This document shows positions 1 to 12,112 of a stretch of DNA of 64,000 nucleotides, piece after piece. Under the pieces are notes generated by a model that ran no database searches, was not told the origin of the DNA, and was given only the letters and a program-made list of their open reading frames with translations. Position 1 is the stretch's first letter, and each line of letters begins with the position of its first letter. Origin of the DNA: Lasiosphaeris hirsuta (lineage: Eukaryota; Ascomycota; Sordariomycetes; Sordariales; Lasiosphaeriaceae); NCBI GenBank assembly GCA_030549175.1, contig JAUKUA010000002.1, forward strand, positions 186,001 to 250,000. Direction: 5' to 3'. The translations under genes were made by a program, and so were the position numbers.

Positions 1-2586
1 GTGTATTCACTAGAAAAGATGCAATTGAGTGTGCAGAATTGAATGAGCGTCGATTGGGCGCTTGTTTAGCTCGGGAGCGCCTCGCAACTAAAAACCCCGA
101 ATTCTTTAGTTAGCGACTCGTTATGAAATGCCCCCTGTATTATGGGGGTGACAACGGGCTATAAGCCACGCAGGGCACCCCCAAAAATGGCATCTCGGCC
201 TTGAAACTTTCTAGGTCTTTTCAATACTACACTGAGGTGGTACCTGATTTGCGCTACCTTTTTGTTGAGGGAGCGAAGTGGTTATTTTGCTACCTTGGTG
301 GTGCTGCTGCAGTGGCAGTGGCTGCAGGAAAGCCTGTGGGCCGTCTGTATAAATACCCCGAGCTGATCCGGGCACAGGCCAGGCAAAGTGCAACGGGTTA
401 CCATGTCCGTAACCATGTAGTATATATAGATCCTGTTCGACCTTCCAGTCACCGTGCAAACTTGGGCTCACCACCCGCAGGTGCTTATGTAATATGACAT
501 GCGGGTCAATTCAGGGCCCTGCATTGGTTCACTTGATAGACAAATCAATGACGCACACAACCCACTAGGGATTTGGCACTGCATTTTTAGCGCGCTCCCA
601 AGGTTTCCAATTTCAAGTTTCCTTTCAGCCTCTTCCGAATTCAAGCAGGATCCCATCATCACACCAGCATAGTACAAGCCAGTCCGAAGCGAGGGAAGCC
701 ATTTTTTTTTTCTCTGCTGTCTTTGGAGTTCATGTTTGGTGACATTTTCCCTCTACAAATCGGGTTTAGACTGGAGAATAGTTACGGTCTTCTCGAGGAG
801 GCTCGGAAGGAAACCTTCAGCCCTGGCTTTTGGCGGATGAGAAAGGCGTTTAACATTAGATGGTGATGTCAGAGTTCAACAGCTGCGAAAAAGTGGCATT
901 GTGCAACAGTATATAGGGGGAATGGGACATGATCTGGTAGGATAGCAAATTTAGATTCAGATGCCAACTTCAACGTTGGAGCCGAGAAAGTGCTGTAAAA
1001 GCTGATTCTGAGCCACCCAAGCCGATATGTGTGAGTTCGAGGTATAAAAGACAGTGCCCTTGAACCCATGACAAAATCTTCGGAGTAGTAGCTGTCTCAA
1101 AGGTTACGTGCTACGAATAAGCTCGCAAGGCCCTGAGGGGTGCCTACGGATGAATTAGAAACGTGATCAAGACCTTAGGCTGTGTAGTGGTGACCGAACT
1201 GTGCCCAAAACTCAGCTGTATCTCGAAGGCGAAGCCTGTTCAGTTGAGCCAGATGTTCCCTCGCTCCGCTCCAAATGAGCGGGCCGGATTGCATATCCTG
1301 AAAGGCTGAGCGAGCGAAATGTTGCGATCCTCAAGCACCACAGTGAGATCGAGCACTCTAATACGTTTCCCAACGCGGTTTTCCCTCTCAAAGACTATGG
1401 CGTACTTTCTCCAACGGCATCTTTCCGTGTATGTTGAAACTGCCTCAAATTGTCCCATCAAAAGCTTTCCCGGGAATGCGGTCCCAAAGTCCGGAAAGAA
1501 CTGCAAGACTGTGTTAGAGTTATCACCTGAAACCTTACCTACCGCCTCAACTTTGATATAGTGATACAGCATCTTCCCAGCCGTTAGCTGCAAGAATGGT
1601 CCGAGACTGAATATCCATCCATGGATTCGCAATCGTGAGCCCCAACTGGATGGCGAGAGACTCAACCCCCCAGCCCGAACAAAGCAACACCAGCCAACCA
1701 TCTCCCCGCTTGCTGTCTCCACCTCGAACCCATACAGCTCCCTCCCCACAAAATTGTTAAGGCGACCATGTCGTCTGGCGTCACCAGCATGATGGGCCGG
1801 CTGAGATGCTCAAACGCTTTGCACTTGGCACACTGAAAGGGCATCTCAACGTCGGAGAAGAATAGTATTCGAGCCGCTTCCTAGAACGTCCACGCGCGTG
1901 TATTCCAAAGCGAGGTCTCGATAGAAAGCAGCTGCCTGTTGTGGATCGGTCCAGAGGCAAGGAGACGAGACCCAACCCGGCCAAGAGTATAGTATCCGTA
2001 TATGCGATGACGGGCGGGAGAAACGCCTGGAAGGCCGCGAATGGGACCTGGCCCGTGGGCGGCGACGATGGTGCGGGTGCTGCAGTCGATGAGTTTCATA
2101 TGGGGTACAATAATGCCGGATGCCGGATGCCGGGGTGGATGGGCAGGTTTGGTGGTTGTTTTGGTAGGAGTCGATGAAATAACGGAAGAGTGTGTAGTCG
2201 ATCTTGGTGGGGTGGATGAGGCGGGCGCGTGTGTTGAAGCTGATATGTTGGCGCGGCGTCTGTATCGACTTCTGCAATCCATGTGCCATAGCTCCGGGCA
2301 TAATCAAATATGTGTTTTTCTGGAAAAGCGAAAGGGTTTCTGTTGATGCGGTCTAGCTGCATCTCGTAGGCCATACGTGCCAGCTTCATTTCGTAGGCCA
2401 TGCGGTCCAGCGTGTTGGAACCCTTTAGCACAAGCTAGACTGCTGGCTTCGGCTTGCCGGGCTAGCTCGGCTGTGGGGAGGATGCAATATTGTCCAATAA
2501 TGTCGAATAAACAAGCTCGCTTGATGTTGCTACGAGGGTGAAGCCGTGTCCGTCTTGGAGCTTGGGATCGTCATGGGCAACGGGGT
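1..2586. other. Gene-poor stretch with broken open frames
   Basis: No complete gene could be modelled. On the minus strand, open frames at 1240-1749 and in several frames between 1846 and 2431 read like protein (for example VSLPLD, TRARLIHPTKIDYTLF, MKLIDCSTRTIV) but they change frame repeatedly, have no good splice sites joining them and mostly lack an ATG. This looks like the decayed remains of one minus-strand gene. MKLIDCSTRTIV is faintly like the start of some HET proteins, but this is too weak to name the family. Confidence 0.25.
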
Positions 2587-2961
2587 ATGGTCGAAGGTTT
2601 ATTGAGGGTCGAAAATTGCGTCAATTTCAAAGCGCTGCAGGCCGAGCAAAGCAAGCCGCCTCCAAAACCCTCCAGCATGGGCATCGTGATGACCTTGGAG
2701 GACTGGTCGAATGGCCAACTTTCCGATCAATACAATTCCGGGTCTGAGGGAGGCCGACAAGAAAGCTCGCACCTGTGGGTGCCCTCAGGTATCAGGCTTC
2801 CGAGACAACCAATCACTGCAGACGGCACGACCCCGCAAGAAGTCTCATCACGGCCAGTTTTCCACACGCATCGACTTGAAGTAGATTATGAGAAAGCTAG
2901 CAGCAGTCCAGATGAGTACCATGATGTTGGATGGATCAACACCTTTGAAGCGGTCCTCTAG
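2587..2961 (+). CDS. Possible hypothetical protein, 124 aa
   Basis: This is an open frame from a true ATG to a stop, 124 codons, rich in Ser, Pro and Glu, with no recognisable domain, signal peptide or membrane segment. It ends 4 nt inside the end of the converging minus-strand frame at 2958. It has no intron and no upstream promoter signal I can point to, and it may be spurious. Confidence 0.2.
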   Translation: MVEGLLRVENCVNFKALQAEQSKPPPKPSSMGIVMTLEDWSNGQLSDQYNSGSEGGRQESSHLWVPSGIRLPRQPITADGTTPQEVSSRPVFHTHRLEVDYEKASSSPDEYHDVGWINTFEAVL

Positions 2962-3539
2962 CGAGAGTAAGCGCGACGCCCCCCTCTGATCAGGCCTAGG
3001 ACACCCACAGCCGCGAACACCACCCAAGAGTGCCAGAGACTCGGGATAGCGATGGGCTGTTCACCGACGACCCGCTTCTCTATCTCATTCATGACAGCAT
3101 GATAACACTCCTTCGTGGCTTGGTGTTGTTGCCGTATCTCCTGTGCTTCGGGGCTCTGGCGGGCGTTAAAGCTGACCGGAGTTAACCCCAGTGGGGCCAC
3201 CGCGATTCTGAGAGAGCAGGGCTCTGCTGCCTTGAAAACCAGTGTCATAAATGGTGGTGCTAGCCTCGGACATATCCATCCGCTGTCGTTCGACCTTTTC
3301 GTCCCATGTGGTGTAGGGGTCGCCGGATACTGGAGTAGAACATTGGCGCCATGATTGAAGGCGTCAAGTACTATGAAGTACCTCGCCCCCTCTGGCCGTT
3401 GAGGAACCAGTGAGCTTGGATGAGCTATAGTGAGGTGATAATAAATAGGTATACCCCGACGTTGCCCCAATTGCCAATGAAACACGCTGCTTCCACCATT
3501 CGAGGAATGCCAACAAAAAAGGCGGGGCAGCAACCGCAC
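2958..3539 (-). CDS. Possible hypothetical protein with C-terminal membrane segment (partial)
   Basis: The frame is 193 codons long but opens at a GTG; the first in-frame ATG gives only about 96 residues (starting MTLVFKAAEPC). The last 25 residues form a hydrophobic helix followed by a basic tail (WVVFAAVGVLGLI, then RGGRRAYSR), the pattern of a tail-anchored protein. The Gln/Glu/Lys-rich stretch before it could be a coiled coil. An upstream exon is possible but was not found. No family was recognised. Confidence 0.25.
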   Translation of the reverse strand: MRLLPRLFCWHSSNGGSSVFHWQLGQRRGIPIYYHLTIAHPSSLVPQRPEGARYFIVLDAFNHGANVLLQYPATPTPHGTKRSNDSGWICPRLAPPFMTLVFKAAEPCSLRIAVAPLGLTPVSFNARQSPEAQEIRQQHQATKECYHAVMNEIEKRVVGEQPIAIPSLWHSWVVFAAVGVLGLIRGGRRAYSR

Positions 3540-3685
3540 ATCCTCAGCTGACGATCAGACCACCCCGCAATTGGTACCACCTCATTGCTTCATATCATCA
3601 ATGCAAACGGCTTAAATAACGACAAACCCCCTTCCTCCCAGCTTTGCAACCTACCCAAAAGTATCCAAAGCGACTGCTATCCCCC

Positions 3686-5036
3686 ATGAATGCCGCATTA
3701 AAATTGTTTTCGCCGCGTGGCGCGAAGATTGCCAGGACGGTGGCATCGCGATCGCCATCACCACCGACCCACGCGGGCCGCAATGTCCCAACATTCCCGG
3801 CCCGCCTCACCACGGGATCGGGCAGCAGCGCACGCTTGAACCTAGCACGCACCTACTACTCAACGGCCGGGCCCACCATGAAAGCCCTCGTGTACAAGCA
3901 AGTCGGGCAGGTCTCCCTAGAGGAGCGACCAACGCCCAAGCTGGCGTCCCCCACCGACGCCATCGTCAAGCTAACCAAAACCACCATCTGCGGGACGGAC
4001 CTGCACATCCGCAAGGGCGACGTGTCGACGTGCGCGCCGGGGCGCGTGCTGGGCCACGAGGGGGTGGGCATCGTGGACGCCGTGGGGTCGTCGGTGACGC
4101 GGTTCGCGGCGGGGGACCGGGTGCTCATCTCGTGCATCTCGGCGTGCGCGGCGTGCGAGTACTGCCGGCGGGGTATGCACTCGCACTGCACCACGGGCGG
4201 CTGGCTGCTGGGCAACGCCATCGACGGTACCCAGGCCGAGTACGTGCGCATCCCGCACGCCGACTGCAGCCTGTATGCGGTGCCGCGCGGTGTCGACGAG
4301 GCGTCGCTGGTGACGCTGAGCGACATCTTCCCCACCGGGCTCGAGTGCGGCGTGCTCAACGGGCGGGTCCAGCCCGGCGGTACCGTGGCCATCGTGGGGG
4401 CCGGGCCCGTGGGTTTAGCGGCCCTGGTCACGGCGAGGTTCTACTCGCCTGCTACTGTTATTGTCATCGATACCGACCCCGGCAGGCTCGAGGTCGCGTC
4501 CGAGATGGGCGCCGACGAGGTTATTGATAGCAGCTCCATGAGCACTGACGTCCTCGTCAAGGACGTGCGGGACCTGACAGACGGAAAGGGCTGCGACACC
4601 GTCATCGAGTGCGTCGGCGTCCCCGCCACCTTTGAGCTCTGCCAGAAGTTGCTGGCCCCGGGCGGTGTCCTCGCCAATGTTGGTGTCCATGGTACCAAGG
4701 TTGATCTGTTTATGGATGAGCTCTGGGCAAAGAACATTAGTACGGGACAGCACTTTGCTCGAAATGACATTGGCCGAGTATGCTAACGAGTTCAGCCATC
4801 ACCACCCGGCTCGTGGACACGGTGACGACGCCCATGCTGCTGAAGATGGTCCAGTCCGGGCAGCTGGAACCAGGCCAGTTGATCACCCACAGTAAGCCAC
4901 GCGTTTCCCTTGATTTGGGAAGCAGGCTCAAGCTAACGACGCCTTAGAATTCCGGTTCCAGGATGTAGAGCGAGCGTACGAGACATTCAGCGCCGCGCAA
5001 GAGCACGGCGCGTTGAAGGTGCTGATAGAGATGTAG
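3686..5036 (+). CDS. Zinc-dependent alcohol dehydrogenase (MDR family), probably mitochondrial
   Basis: Medium-chain zinc dehydrogenase that oxidises an alcohol with NAD+. Exons 3686-4739, 4796-4891 and 4948-5036 give 412 aa; the introns have TGCTAAC and GCTAAC branch sites. Seen: catalytic-zinc motifs CGTDLH and GHEGVG, structural-zinc Cys set CAACEYCRRGMHSHC (C-x2-C-x2-C-x7-C), Rossmann motif VGAGPVGLAAL and an acidic residue (VIVIDTD) expected for NAD rather than NADP. The first 64 residues are Arg/Ser/Ala-rich and almost free of acidic residues, ending LARTYYS, like a mitochondrial presequence; the family's usual start MKALVYK is at 3878. Two start sites could send the enzyme to mitochondrion and cytosol. 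The substrate is not determined by sequence; the motif pattern resembles the class with bacterial secondary-alcohol or formaldehyde-related dehydrogenases. Confidence 0.9.
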
Positions 5037-6855
5037 TGGGAAGTTTCTGGGACCAGTTTCGTGAGGGAATTCCATGACCCAGAGGAGATCATCCAACGGA
5101 GGTTCTCCCTTGATAATCGGGAGCACCGGCTGGGAAAGATACCATATGAATGGGTCTCGAGCTCGTTGTACAGTATATGGCGATTATGCGTTGGCGGCAG
5201 TATCCTGGCGTCCATTCTTGGGAGGACGTGAGTCGGGAGAACTCTTGCTCTAAAGGGGCCTTGTTGTCGGAGGTAAAGATCAAGTTTGCAAACTTAACAA
5301 AGTGAGACTAAGAGGTTGGTGTGGTGCTTGGTCTTAGGAGGCATTTGGTCCTACCGATTAAACGTAACTCGGTTCTGAGTGATTCCCGATCGAACATGGT
5401 TTCGGTATAGGTATCCGTCTGTCCATGGCCCCTTCCTCGCCACCATCCTAATCCTGGTCCTGACCGTAGTTCTAGTAACCCATAGCTATTCCGAGCTCGA
5501 TTCCCCCAAAAAGAGCAGCCAACCGGAAAGACATCACCTGTGGCCGTCTGCTTACAAAGCCATGATGCAATGATAAATTATCTCCTTTTGAAGGCTTTTA
5601 GAGAGGAATTACCTTTGAACATGGACGGCTTTAATCATCGTGTCTGTCTCTCCGATTACAAAAGCTCTGAATTTTTTTCCAAACACGGGGAATTGAGGTA
5701 ATGTAGGCACACTGATGACATAAATGTGACCAAAGTGTGTTTTTGGAACGGCAGATTAAGGTGATGATGAATGCGCAGGATGAGAAAGGGGGGCGTGTGC
5801 CACAAAGCATAAAGTCCGCCTTGGTGTTGCTGGGTTAGTTTTGAGATTATTGTGGGCAAAACAGGTAAGCATATTCCCGATGCAACACTGCCTCAGTACC
5901 CATGCTTATCCTCTCAAAATACCTTGGTTCTTGATGTTTTCATTAGTTCTATTAGTGAATATGATATGCGTCTCGGCGCCGCCGGGTGGTGTGTGGTGGT
6001 GGAGGCGTTTGCCAAATGCCTCAAGCGCATGCAAGATTACAAAGGGGGCTCCGGAATCTCGCGTCATTTTCATTTGCAGCGCCGGCAGTCTGTCGGGCTT
6101 GCTAACCCGGGTCGGTAGGTAACGCGGGAAGGGACATGAACCCAATCAGAAAAAAAAAGACGGAAACGGCCCGGCAGGGACGATTCGGCGAGGAATACGA
6201 TGATACGATCGGACCACATCTCTTGGCAGCCGTCGGGCATCTCAAAAGGGACCGCAGGCAGGCGTGATTCTCACCGTGTCCAGGGAAGGCATGCTCTCCC
6301 ACCGACAATCGGCCAGGCGAGAGGAGGGACTTTAGGTGGGATGGCGTGGGTGGGTGTCGCTTGGCAAAATCTACACACCTGCCGTTTGGGGCCACTTGGA
6401 GCGACTTGGACGAATGACCTGCGAGCAGCCAAAGATGCGCCTGGTGACGCCTGGGCAACGCTCTTCCCGCTGCCGTCCAGGGGTCCTCGCACCTGCCGTC
6501 TCATTTGCTGCCGTCATGTGGATGCGGATGCGCACTGCTCATCTTTGGCCATCGGGTAGGAAGTTGTCTCCAGCAACAGTCTGTCGACATCGATGATGAG
6601 CACATCTTTCTCCTCGTTCGGCCTCGGCTGTGGGCGGCGCCCTGTCATCAGCTCCCACGTTCACCACGCAGCCAGAGTAGGCAGGTCGCTCAGTGGCTGA
6701 CTCGAGAGGTTAAAAGCAGAGCGGTACCTGCAGAGTGAGAGCCATGGCCCGTCCCCAAAACTTGAAGTCTGTCCTGCGTGCCCAGCCTCCATCCTGCACA
6801 GTGGTGTCATTGTCAATCTTGTGACTCTTGTCGCGACCACCTCCACCCGGTAAAC
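5037..6855. other. Intergenic region between dehydrogenase and aminopeptidase
   Basis: There are no supported genes. Open frames here are short, begin mostly at non-ATG codons and show no domains. The last few hundred bases, 6300-6855, are presumably the promoter of the downstream aminopeptidase gene. No clear TATA box was found. Confidence 0.5.
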
Positions 6856-8425
6856 ATGAGGCTTACGCGGGCGGCGACGTCCACCCTTTTGCTGGCGTCG
6901 ACATGCCGGGCGAACGACCCCCTGACGCCCGACAAGCTTGAGGCCGACATCAAGATGCAGGAGTAAGACCACTCCCGCACCAGACTCCCAAACACTAGGC
7001 GCTAACTTCTCTCAAGGCTCCAGCACGTGTTGTGGAACCTTAACAAGATCGCTAACGACAATGGCGGGACCCGCGCCTTTGGGACGCCCGGTTACACGGC
7101 CTCGGTTGACTTTGTGCTCGAGCGCGCGCAGACGCGGTTCGGCAAGCACTTCAACACGTACCTGCAGCCGTTCAACCACACGTTCGAGCAGACAAAGTCC
7201 GTTTCGGTCGAGGGCCCCAAGGGCGAGACCGTCTTTGTCGCCAGCCCGCAGTACAACCCAGGCACGCCGCTTCCCGGCGGCCTCACGGCCAGTCTTCTGA
7301 ACACCCCCGTCGACGACGCGACGGGATCCATGTGCTTCGAGTCGCAATGGGCGGGCATCGATGCGACGGGCAAGCTCGCGCTGATCAAGCGCGGCACCTG
7401 CGCCGTAGTCGATAAGGTCAAGTTCGCCAAGGCCAAGGGGGCTATTGGTGTCCTCATCTATAACCAAGAGCCCGGGACCGATTTTGCTGTCCCTACCCTG
7501 GGAGAGGCCAACATCGGGCTGCTGGTTCCGGTGGGCATCATCCCGCTCGAGGTGGCGAGCGCGTGGATCCCGCGGCTGGCGGCAGGCCAGGACCTCAAGG
7601 CCACGCTGCTCGTAGACGCCATCGTCGAGACGCGTGAGAGCTGGAACATCATCTCCGAGACGAAGACGGGCGACCCCAACAAGGTGATCATGGTCGGCGC
7701 GCATCTGGACAGCGTGCAGGAGGGCCCGGGCATCAACGACGACGGCAGTGGGACGGCGGCAATCCTGGAGATCATGGGGTCGGTCAAGCAGTACGACGGG
7801 TACCCGCACCGGATCCGGTTCGGCTGGTGGGGCGCCGAGGAGAGCGGCCTGATCGGCTCGCTTTTTTACACCAACAACCTGAGCGAGCTCGAGACCGACA
7901 AGATCAAGTACTACTTCAACTTTGATATGATCGGCTCGCCGAACCCCATGTTTGGGATTTCGCAATATATCAACAGCGGCATCGGGCCCGAGCTGCTGGC
8001 CGACTACCTCGAGTCAAAAGGAAAGAATGTTACCTATGCGTAAGCTCCCCCCCCCCTCTCCACCTACCCTCCACCTACCCTCCACTAACACCCCCACCAG
8101 CGAATTCGACGGCCGCTCGGACTACGCCGGCTTCGTGGAGCTCGGGATCCCGACGGCGGGCCTCTTCACGGGCGATGGCGCGCCGTGGGACCCGTGCTAC
8201 CACCAGGCGTGCGACAACCTTGACAATATCAACTGGGAGGCCTTCACGGTCAACGCCAAGGCGGCCGCGCGCGCCGTCGGCGTCCTTGCCAACTCGCTCG
8301 TGGGCGTGCCGCCCCGCCAGCGCTCCAAGCCGCTGCTGCGCGGCCGCGACGCCAGGGCAGACAGCGTCCGCCGCCGGAAAGCCCTCGGCGAGTATGCGCG
8401 GGATAAGAAGAAGGTGACCGTGTAG
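6856..8425 (+). CDS. Secreted M28-family zinc aminopeptidase with PA domain
   Basis: Secreted leucyl-type aminopeptidase (LAP2/aminopeptidase Y type) that trims N-terminal residues from peptides outside the cell. Exons 6856-6962, 7017-8039 and 8101-8425 give 484 aa. The first about 20 residues are a signal peptide (MRLTRAATSTLLLASTCRA). A PA (protease-associated) domain lies between roughly 130 and 220, then the M28 peptidase domain. Metal and catalytic motifs are all present: AHLDS (His265), NDDGSG (277-278), GAEESG (310-311), FDMIGS, and PCYHQACD near the C-terminus. Intron 1 has a GCTAAC branch site; intron 2 is C-rich. The tail after about residue 450 is very basic (Arg/Lys), which is unusual and may be removed. 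The next gene is also a secreted hydrolase. Confidence 0.93.
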
Positions 8426-9626
8426 GTAGGGTCGCGGTTCTTGATTTTGGGGTGGCTTGGGGGAAAGAATATTGGTAATTGGCAATATGGCTAGGCCGTT
8501 AGCGACAAAATATTTTCTTGGGTGCAACCAAAATCAGAAGATTTGCTTCTCATGGTCTGATCGATTGCGATGGGTGAAGCCTTCCAACGCCGCCTGGCAG
8601 CCGTTGTTGACGCTGCAGTGATCCGTCCATGGTATTCCCAAAATTCCTTCTAGGCATGGATGCAACAACCAAGGAGGAAGGTGCTCTAAGGGAACAGGCG
8701 CAGGTTTTGCAAAGGGTGGTAGGGTGTTGCGGTGACGGTCGCGCCTTCCGCCCAAGGTTTTGTCTTTGCTGCCATCCACTTTCCTTTGTCACGACTGCGT
8801 TCAACTCCCAAATTTCCGACGGATTCCTGCGACATGGAGAAAAGACGCCCAACACATTCGCCGGCCAATTACCGATCTCCTTGGCGCTCCTCTCGTCCGG
8901 CGATGTGCGGCCCAGATGGAGATACTACTGTGCTTCAGATGCGACCCGACGAGGAGCGGAATGCCCTACCGAACAAACGCAGCCCGTGAGCAATCTTGAG
9001 GCGAAGCGAGGTTACATCCTCCACCTGTTTTCGGGGCTCCGTCTGTTTTTGTCGACGGGAGCTACAGTCTGTCTCCGGCGCCAAGATGGGGTCGACGTGG
9101 TAGCAGAGCTCGCTGCCAACTTCAGGCTGATTGGCACGTGGCGATTTCCCCAGGTTTGCTCGGGGTATTCTAATGGATTAGGGATCTAGGTCAAGCCGTC
9201 GTCTCTTGTTTATCAGACATTCGCGACCGTGCTGGAGGGCTGGACCGTCCCGACTTCCAGGTTTCCATGGCTTGACGAGGCCTTGGCTTCCTGATGCGCG
9301 CTTCCACGGAACCTTCTCCGAAAAAAAAAAACCAAAAAACGGGTCGATTTGTTGTCGAGCTACTCCAACGAGCCACCCCCTTGGCCCAGTGACGACGTTT
9401 CGATGGCACTCCCCTCACCACCAGCGACAGGGGCGCTCCACACACCGGGAGGTAGCGCTGAGAATACCGGGCCGCAAGTCCTGGATCGTGGACAGGGACG
9501 CCCACGGGCCATGACCGCGATCATGGCATATAACACCTAACCCATTGGGTAGGCCGGTGTGTCTGTTGACCGCAGCCCGCTCGCCCATCTCCCCTAACAG
9601 TCTCCTCGTCGGAATCTCCAGTCAAA
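8426..9626. promoter_or_regulatory. Intergenic region and xylanase promoter
   Basis: No gene is seen. An ATATAA sequence at 9528-9533, about 95 nt before the xylanase ATG, is a plausible TATA element, followed by a pyrimidine-rich leader (around 9588-9615) typical of highly expressed fungal genes. A GTGGAG on the minus strand near 9436 fits the CreA consensus, and GGCTAG near 8488 resembles a xylanase-activator site, but such short words occur by chance. Confidence 0.35.
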
Positions 9627-10931
9627 ATGCACACCAAGGCGGTCCTCGTGGCGCTTCTCGCGCCTGCGGTCGTCTCAGCCCAATTGAACGACCTCGCGGT
9701 GCGCGCCGGTCTCAAATACTTTGGCACTGCCGTGCGCGAAGGCTCGACATCCAGCGACGCGGCCTACATGGCCATCATCAACAACAAGAGCGAGTTCGGC
9801 TCGGTGGTGCCCGAGAACGGCCAGAAGTGGGATTCGACCGAGCCCTCGCGCGGGTCCTTCAGCTACACCAAGGGCGACATCACAACCAACATCGCCAAGA
9901 AGAACGCCCAGTTGCTCCGCTGCCACACTTTGGTCTGGTACAGCCAGCTTCCCAGCTGGGGTAAGCATCCCCCTCCACAAAGTCAATGCAAGAACTAACA
10001 TTCCCCAGTCTCGTCAGCAACCTGGACCCGCGCAAACCTGCAGGCCGTGATCGAAGCCCACGTCACCAACGTCATGGGCCACTACCTCGGGCAGTGCTAC
10101 GCCTGGGACGTGCTCAACGAGGCGGTCAACGACGACGGCGCGTGGCGCGACAGCATCTTCCTGCGGACGTTCGGCACCGACTACTTCGCCATTGCATTCG
10201 CCGCTGCCAAAAAGGCCGACCCCGTATCCAAGCTGTACTACAACGACTACAACCTCGAGTACAACGGCGCCAAGACCACCAAGGCCTTCGAGCTCGTCCA
10301 GATGGTCCAGGCCGCCGGCGCCCCAATCGACGGCGTCGGCTTCCAAGGGCATCTCATCGTCGGCGGCACGCCCTCGCGATCCAATCTGGCGGCGACGCTG
10401 CGCCGCTTCACCGCGCTAGGAGTCGAGGTTGCGTACACGGAGCTGGACATCCGCCACTCGAGCCTGCCGGCCTCGGCGGCCGCTCTCGCCACCCAGGGCA
10501 ACGACTTTGCCAACGTCGTCGGGTCGTGTCTCGATGTCGCCGGGTGCGTGGGCGCCACCGTGTGGAGTTACACCGACAAGTACAGCTGGGTGCCCGAGAC
10601 GTTCAGCGGCGCCGGCGATGCCCTGCTGTATGACAAGAACCTGGTGAAGAAGGTCGCGTGGACGTCGGTGTCGTCGGTCCTGGCTGTTGCGGCCACGGGT
10701 GCCCCGGCGACGACGCTGTCGACCTCGACGCGATCGATGGTGACCACCGTTGCACCGGTTAGCACCACGATTAAGATGAGCGCGCCGGCGGCGAAGAGTA
10801 CCGCGTCGTCGGGTGGGGCTGAGGCGCCTCACTGGGGTCAGTGTGGTGGGATCAGGTGGGAGGGCGCGATCAAGTGCCAGAGCCCGTGGGTTTGCAATGT
10901 GTCGAATGCGTATTATTCGCAGTGTCTGTAG
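9627..10931 (+). CDS. GH10 endo-1,4-beta-xylanase with C-terminal CBM1
   Basis: Secreted enzyme that cuts internal beta-1,4 bonds of xylan. Exons 9627-9960 and 10009-10931 give 418 aa. The signal peptide is about residues 1-18 (MHTKAVLVALLAPAVVSA). The GH10 barrel carries the acid/base Glu149 in WDVLNEAVND and the nucleophile Glu256 in YTELDIR; RCHTLVWYSQLPSW is also typical. A Ser/Thr-rich linker follows (about residues 335-385), then a cellulose-binding CBM1 (about 386-418, HWGQCGGI ... NAYYSQCL) with its four Cys and binding aromatics intact. Architecture GH10-linker-CBM1 is common in plant-degrading ascomycetes. Expression is expected to be induced by xylan and repressed by glucose; this is inferred from the family, not from the sequence. 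Confidence 0.96.
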
Positions 10932-12112
10932 GTGGAAGAAGGGCCGCCTGGTGGTGCTATTCTTGTACATAGTTGAAATTAACGGTTCGAAGAACCGCGC
11001 GGCGCGGCTCCCTTTTTGAGGGAGACACGCGCCAAGAAAAGCATCGTTATGTACAAAAGTGGTTACAGCGATAGCGCACAAAAACGAAGAACGACACAGG
11101 GCCGAGCTGAACCAGCGCCCCTAGTCACTCTACAAGATTGCTGCCGGCTTTTGCTATCGTTGCACAGGAAGATGCTAATGTCCAACGGCCTGACCCGGAC
11201 ATACTTGATGTCCACATGCGGATTGGCCGTATTCTTCAAGTAAGTGGTATTGGTTTTGCCGTTCTCCAGAGCTTCGCAAGGGGCAATTATGGCGTGTATA
11301 ATATTGCTTCGGATGGATCAACCGACTTGGAGCGCATCGTGAGCGACAAGATGCTAGTGCGCATCTAGGAGGTTGGCCAATGTTACAAGGGTCTTGTCAA
11401 GGAGCTGGAAGAAGAGACCCTGTAGAAGAGTAGTTGACAGAAGCAGAATTGAAAGGACTTGTTAACCATTTTTACCATGATGTGTCAGCGCCGACTCTAG
11501 ACGCCTCTGCATCACTGCCTAGTACATAGCCCGCCATAAGGACCGCTAGATCGCTGCTCGGCGACTTGGAGTTTTCTCTGTTACACGTTCTCTGAGACCC
11601 CATCCTTGATTCGCTGGCGGATGATGGAGTGCGAGTCCAACCATGGCGACCGCTAAAAGACATGGAATGCTGCGCTTCTAAACCACCTCATCCGAGTTGG
11701 GGCCAGTGGGAAACACCTCAGGCTGGATACTCTAGCCCTGAGGGAGGCTGGCCGCTACATCTTGTTGAGCAACTGTTGGAGCGGACCAAAGCATTAACCC
11801 CGTAAGACGGTTCGAGACAACTTTGGGGCAGGAAATTGTCAATCCAATCGAAACCCTCCCTAAAACGTTGGTTAAAGCGATCGAGCTCTGTGAGCTTCTC
11901 GATGTTCCCTTCTTCTCGATAAACTCGCTTTGCATCATCTAGAACGACACTAGTAATTGCCGGCCGGGGATACCCCATTATCGGTCGGGCAGGAGCGCAT
12001 TTAAGAAAGCACCAGCCTCCCACATCGATCGACCGAGTGTTGCCCTTTACAGGAGCTACCCACTAGCTCCTCGTTATGAGGTGAGTTCCCATATTCTGAG
12101 GTGCCCAAATAG
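10932..12112. other. Region with small coding-like relics, no firm gene
   Basis: On the + strand, 11138-11368 reads DILDVHMRIGRIL ... NIASDGSTDLERIVS, which looks like a conserved fungal C-terminal domain but has no ATG at a sensible place. On the minus strand 11718-11978 reads PAITSVVLDDAKRVYREEGN from an ATG, 86 codons, unrecognised. Both look like pieces of decayed genes at the left edge of the accessory island. Confidence 0.25.

Noticed and set aside
7012..7965. 317-codon minus-strand frame opposite the aminopeptidase
   Set aside because: The + strand has a full M28 peptidase with all metal ligands; the antisense frame is a GC-bias artefact.
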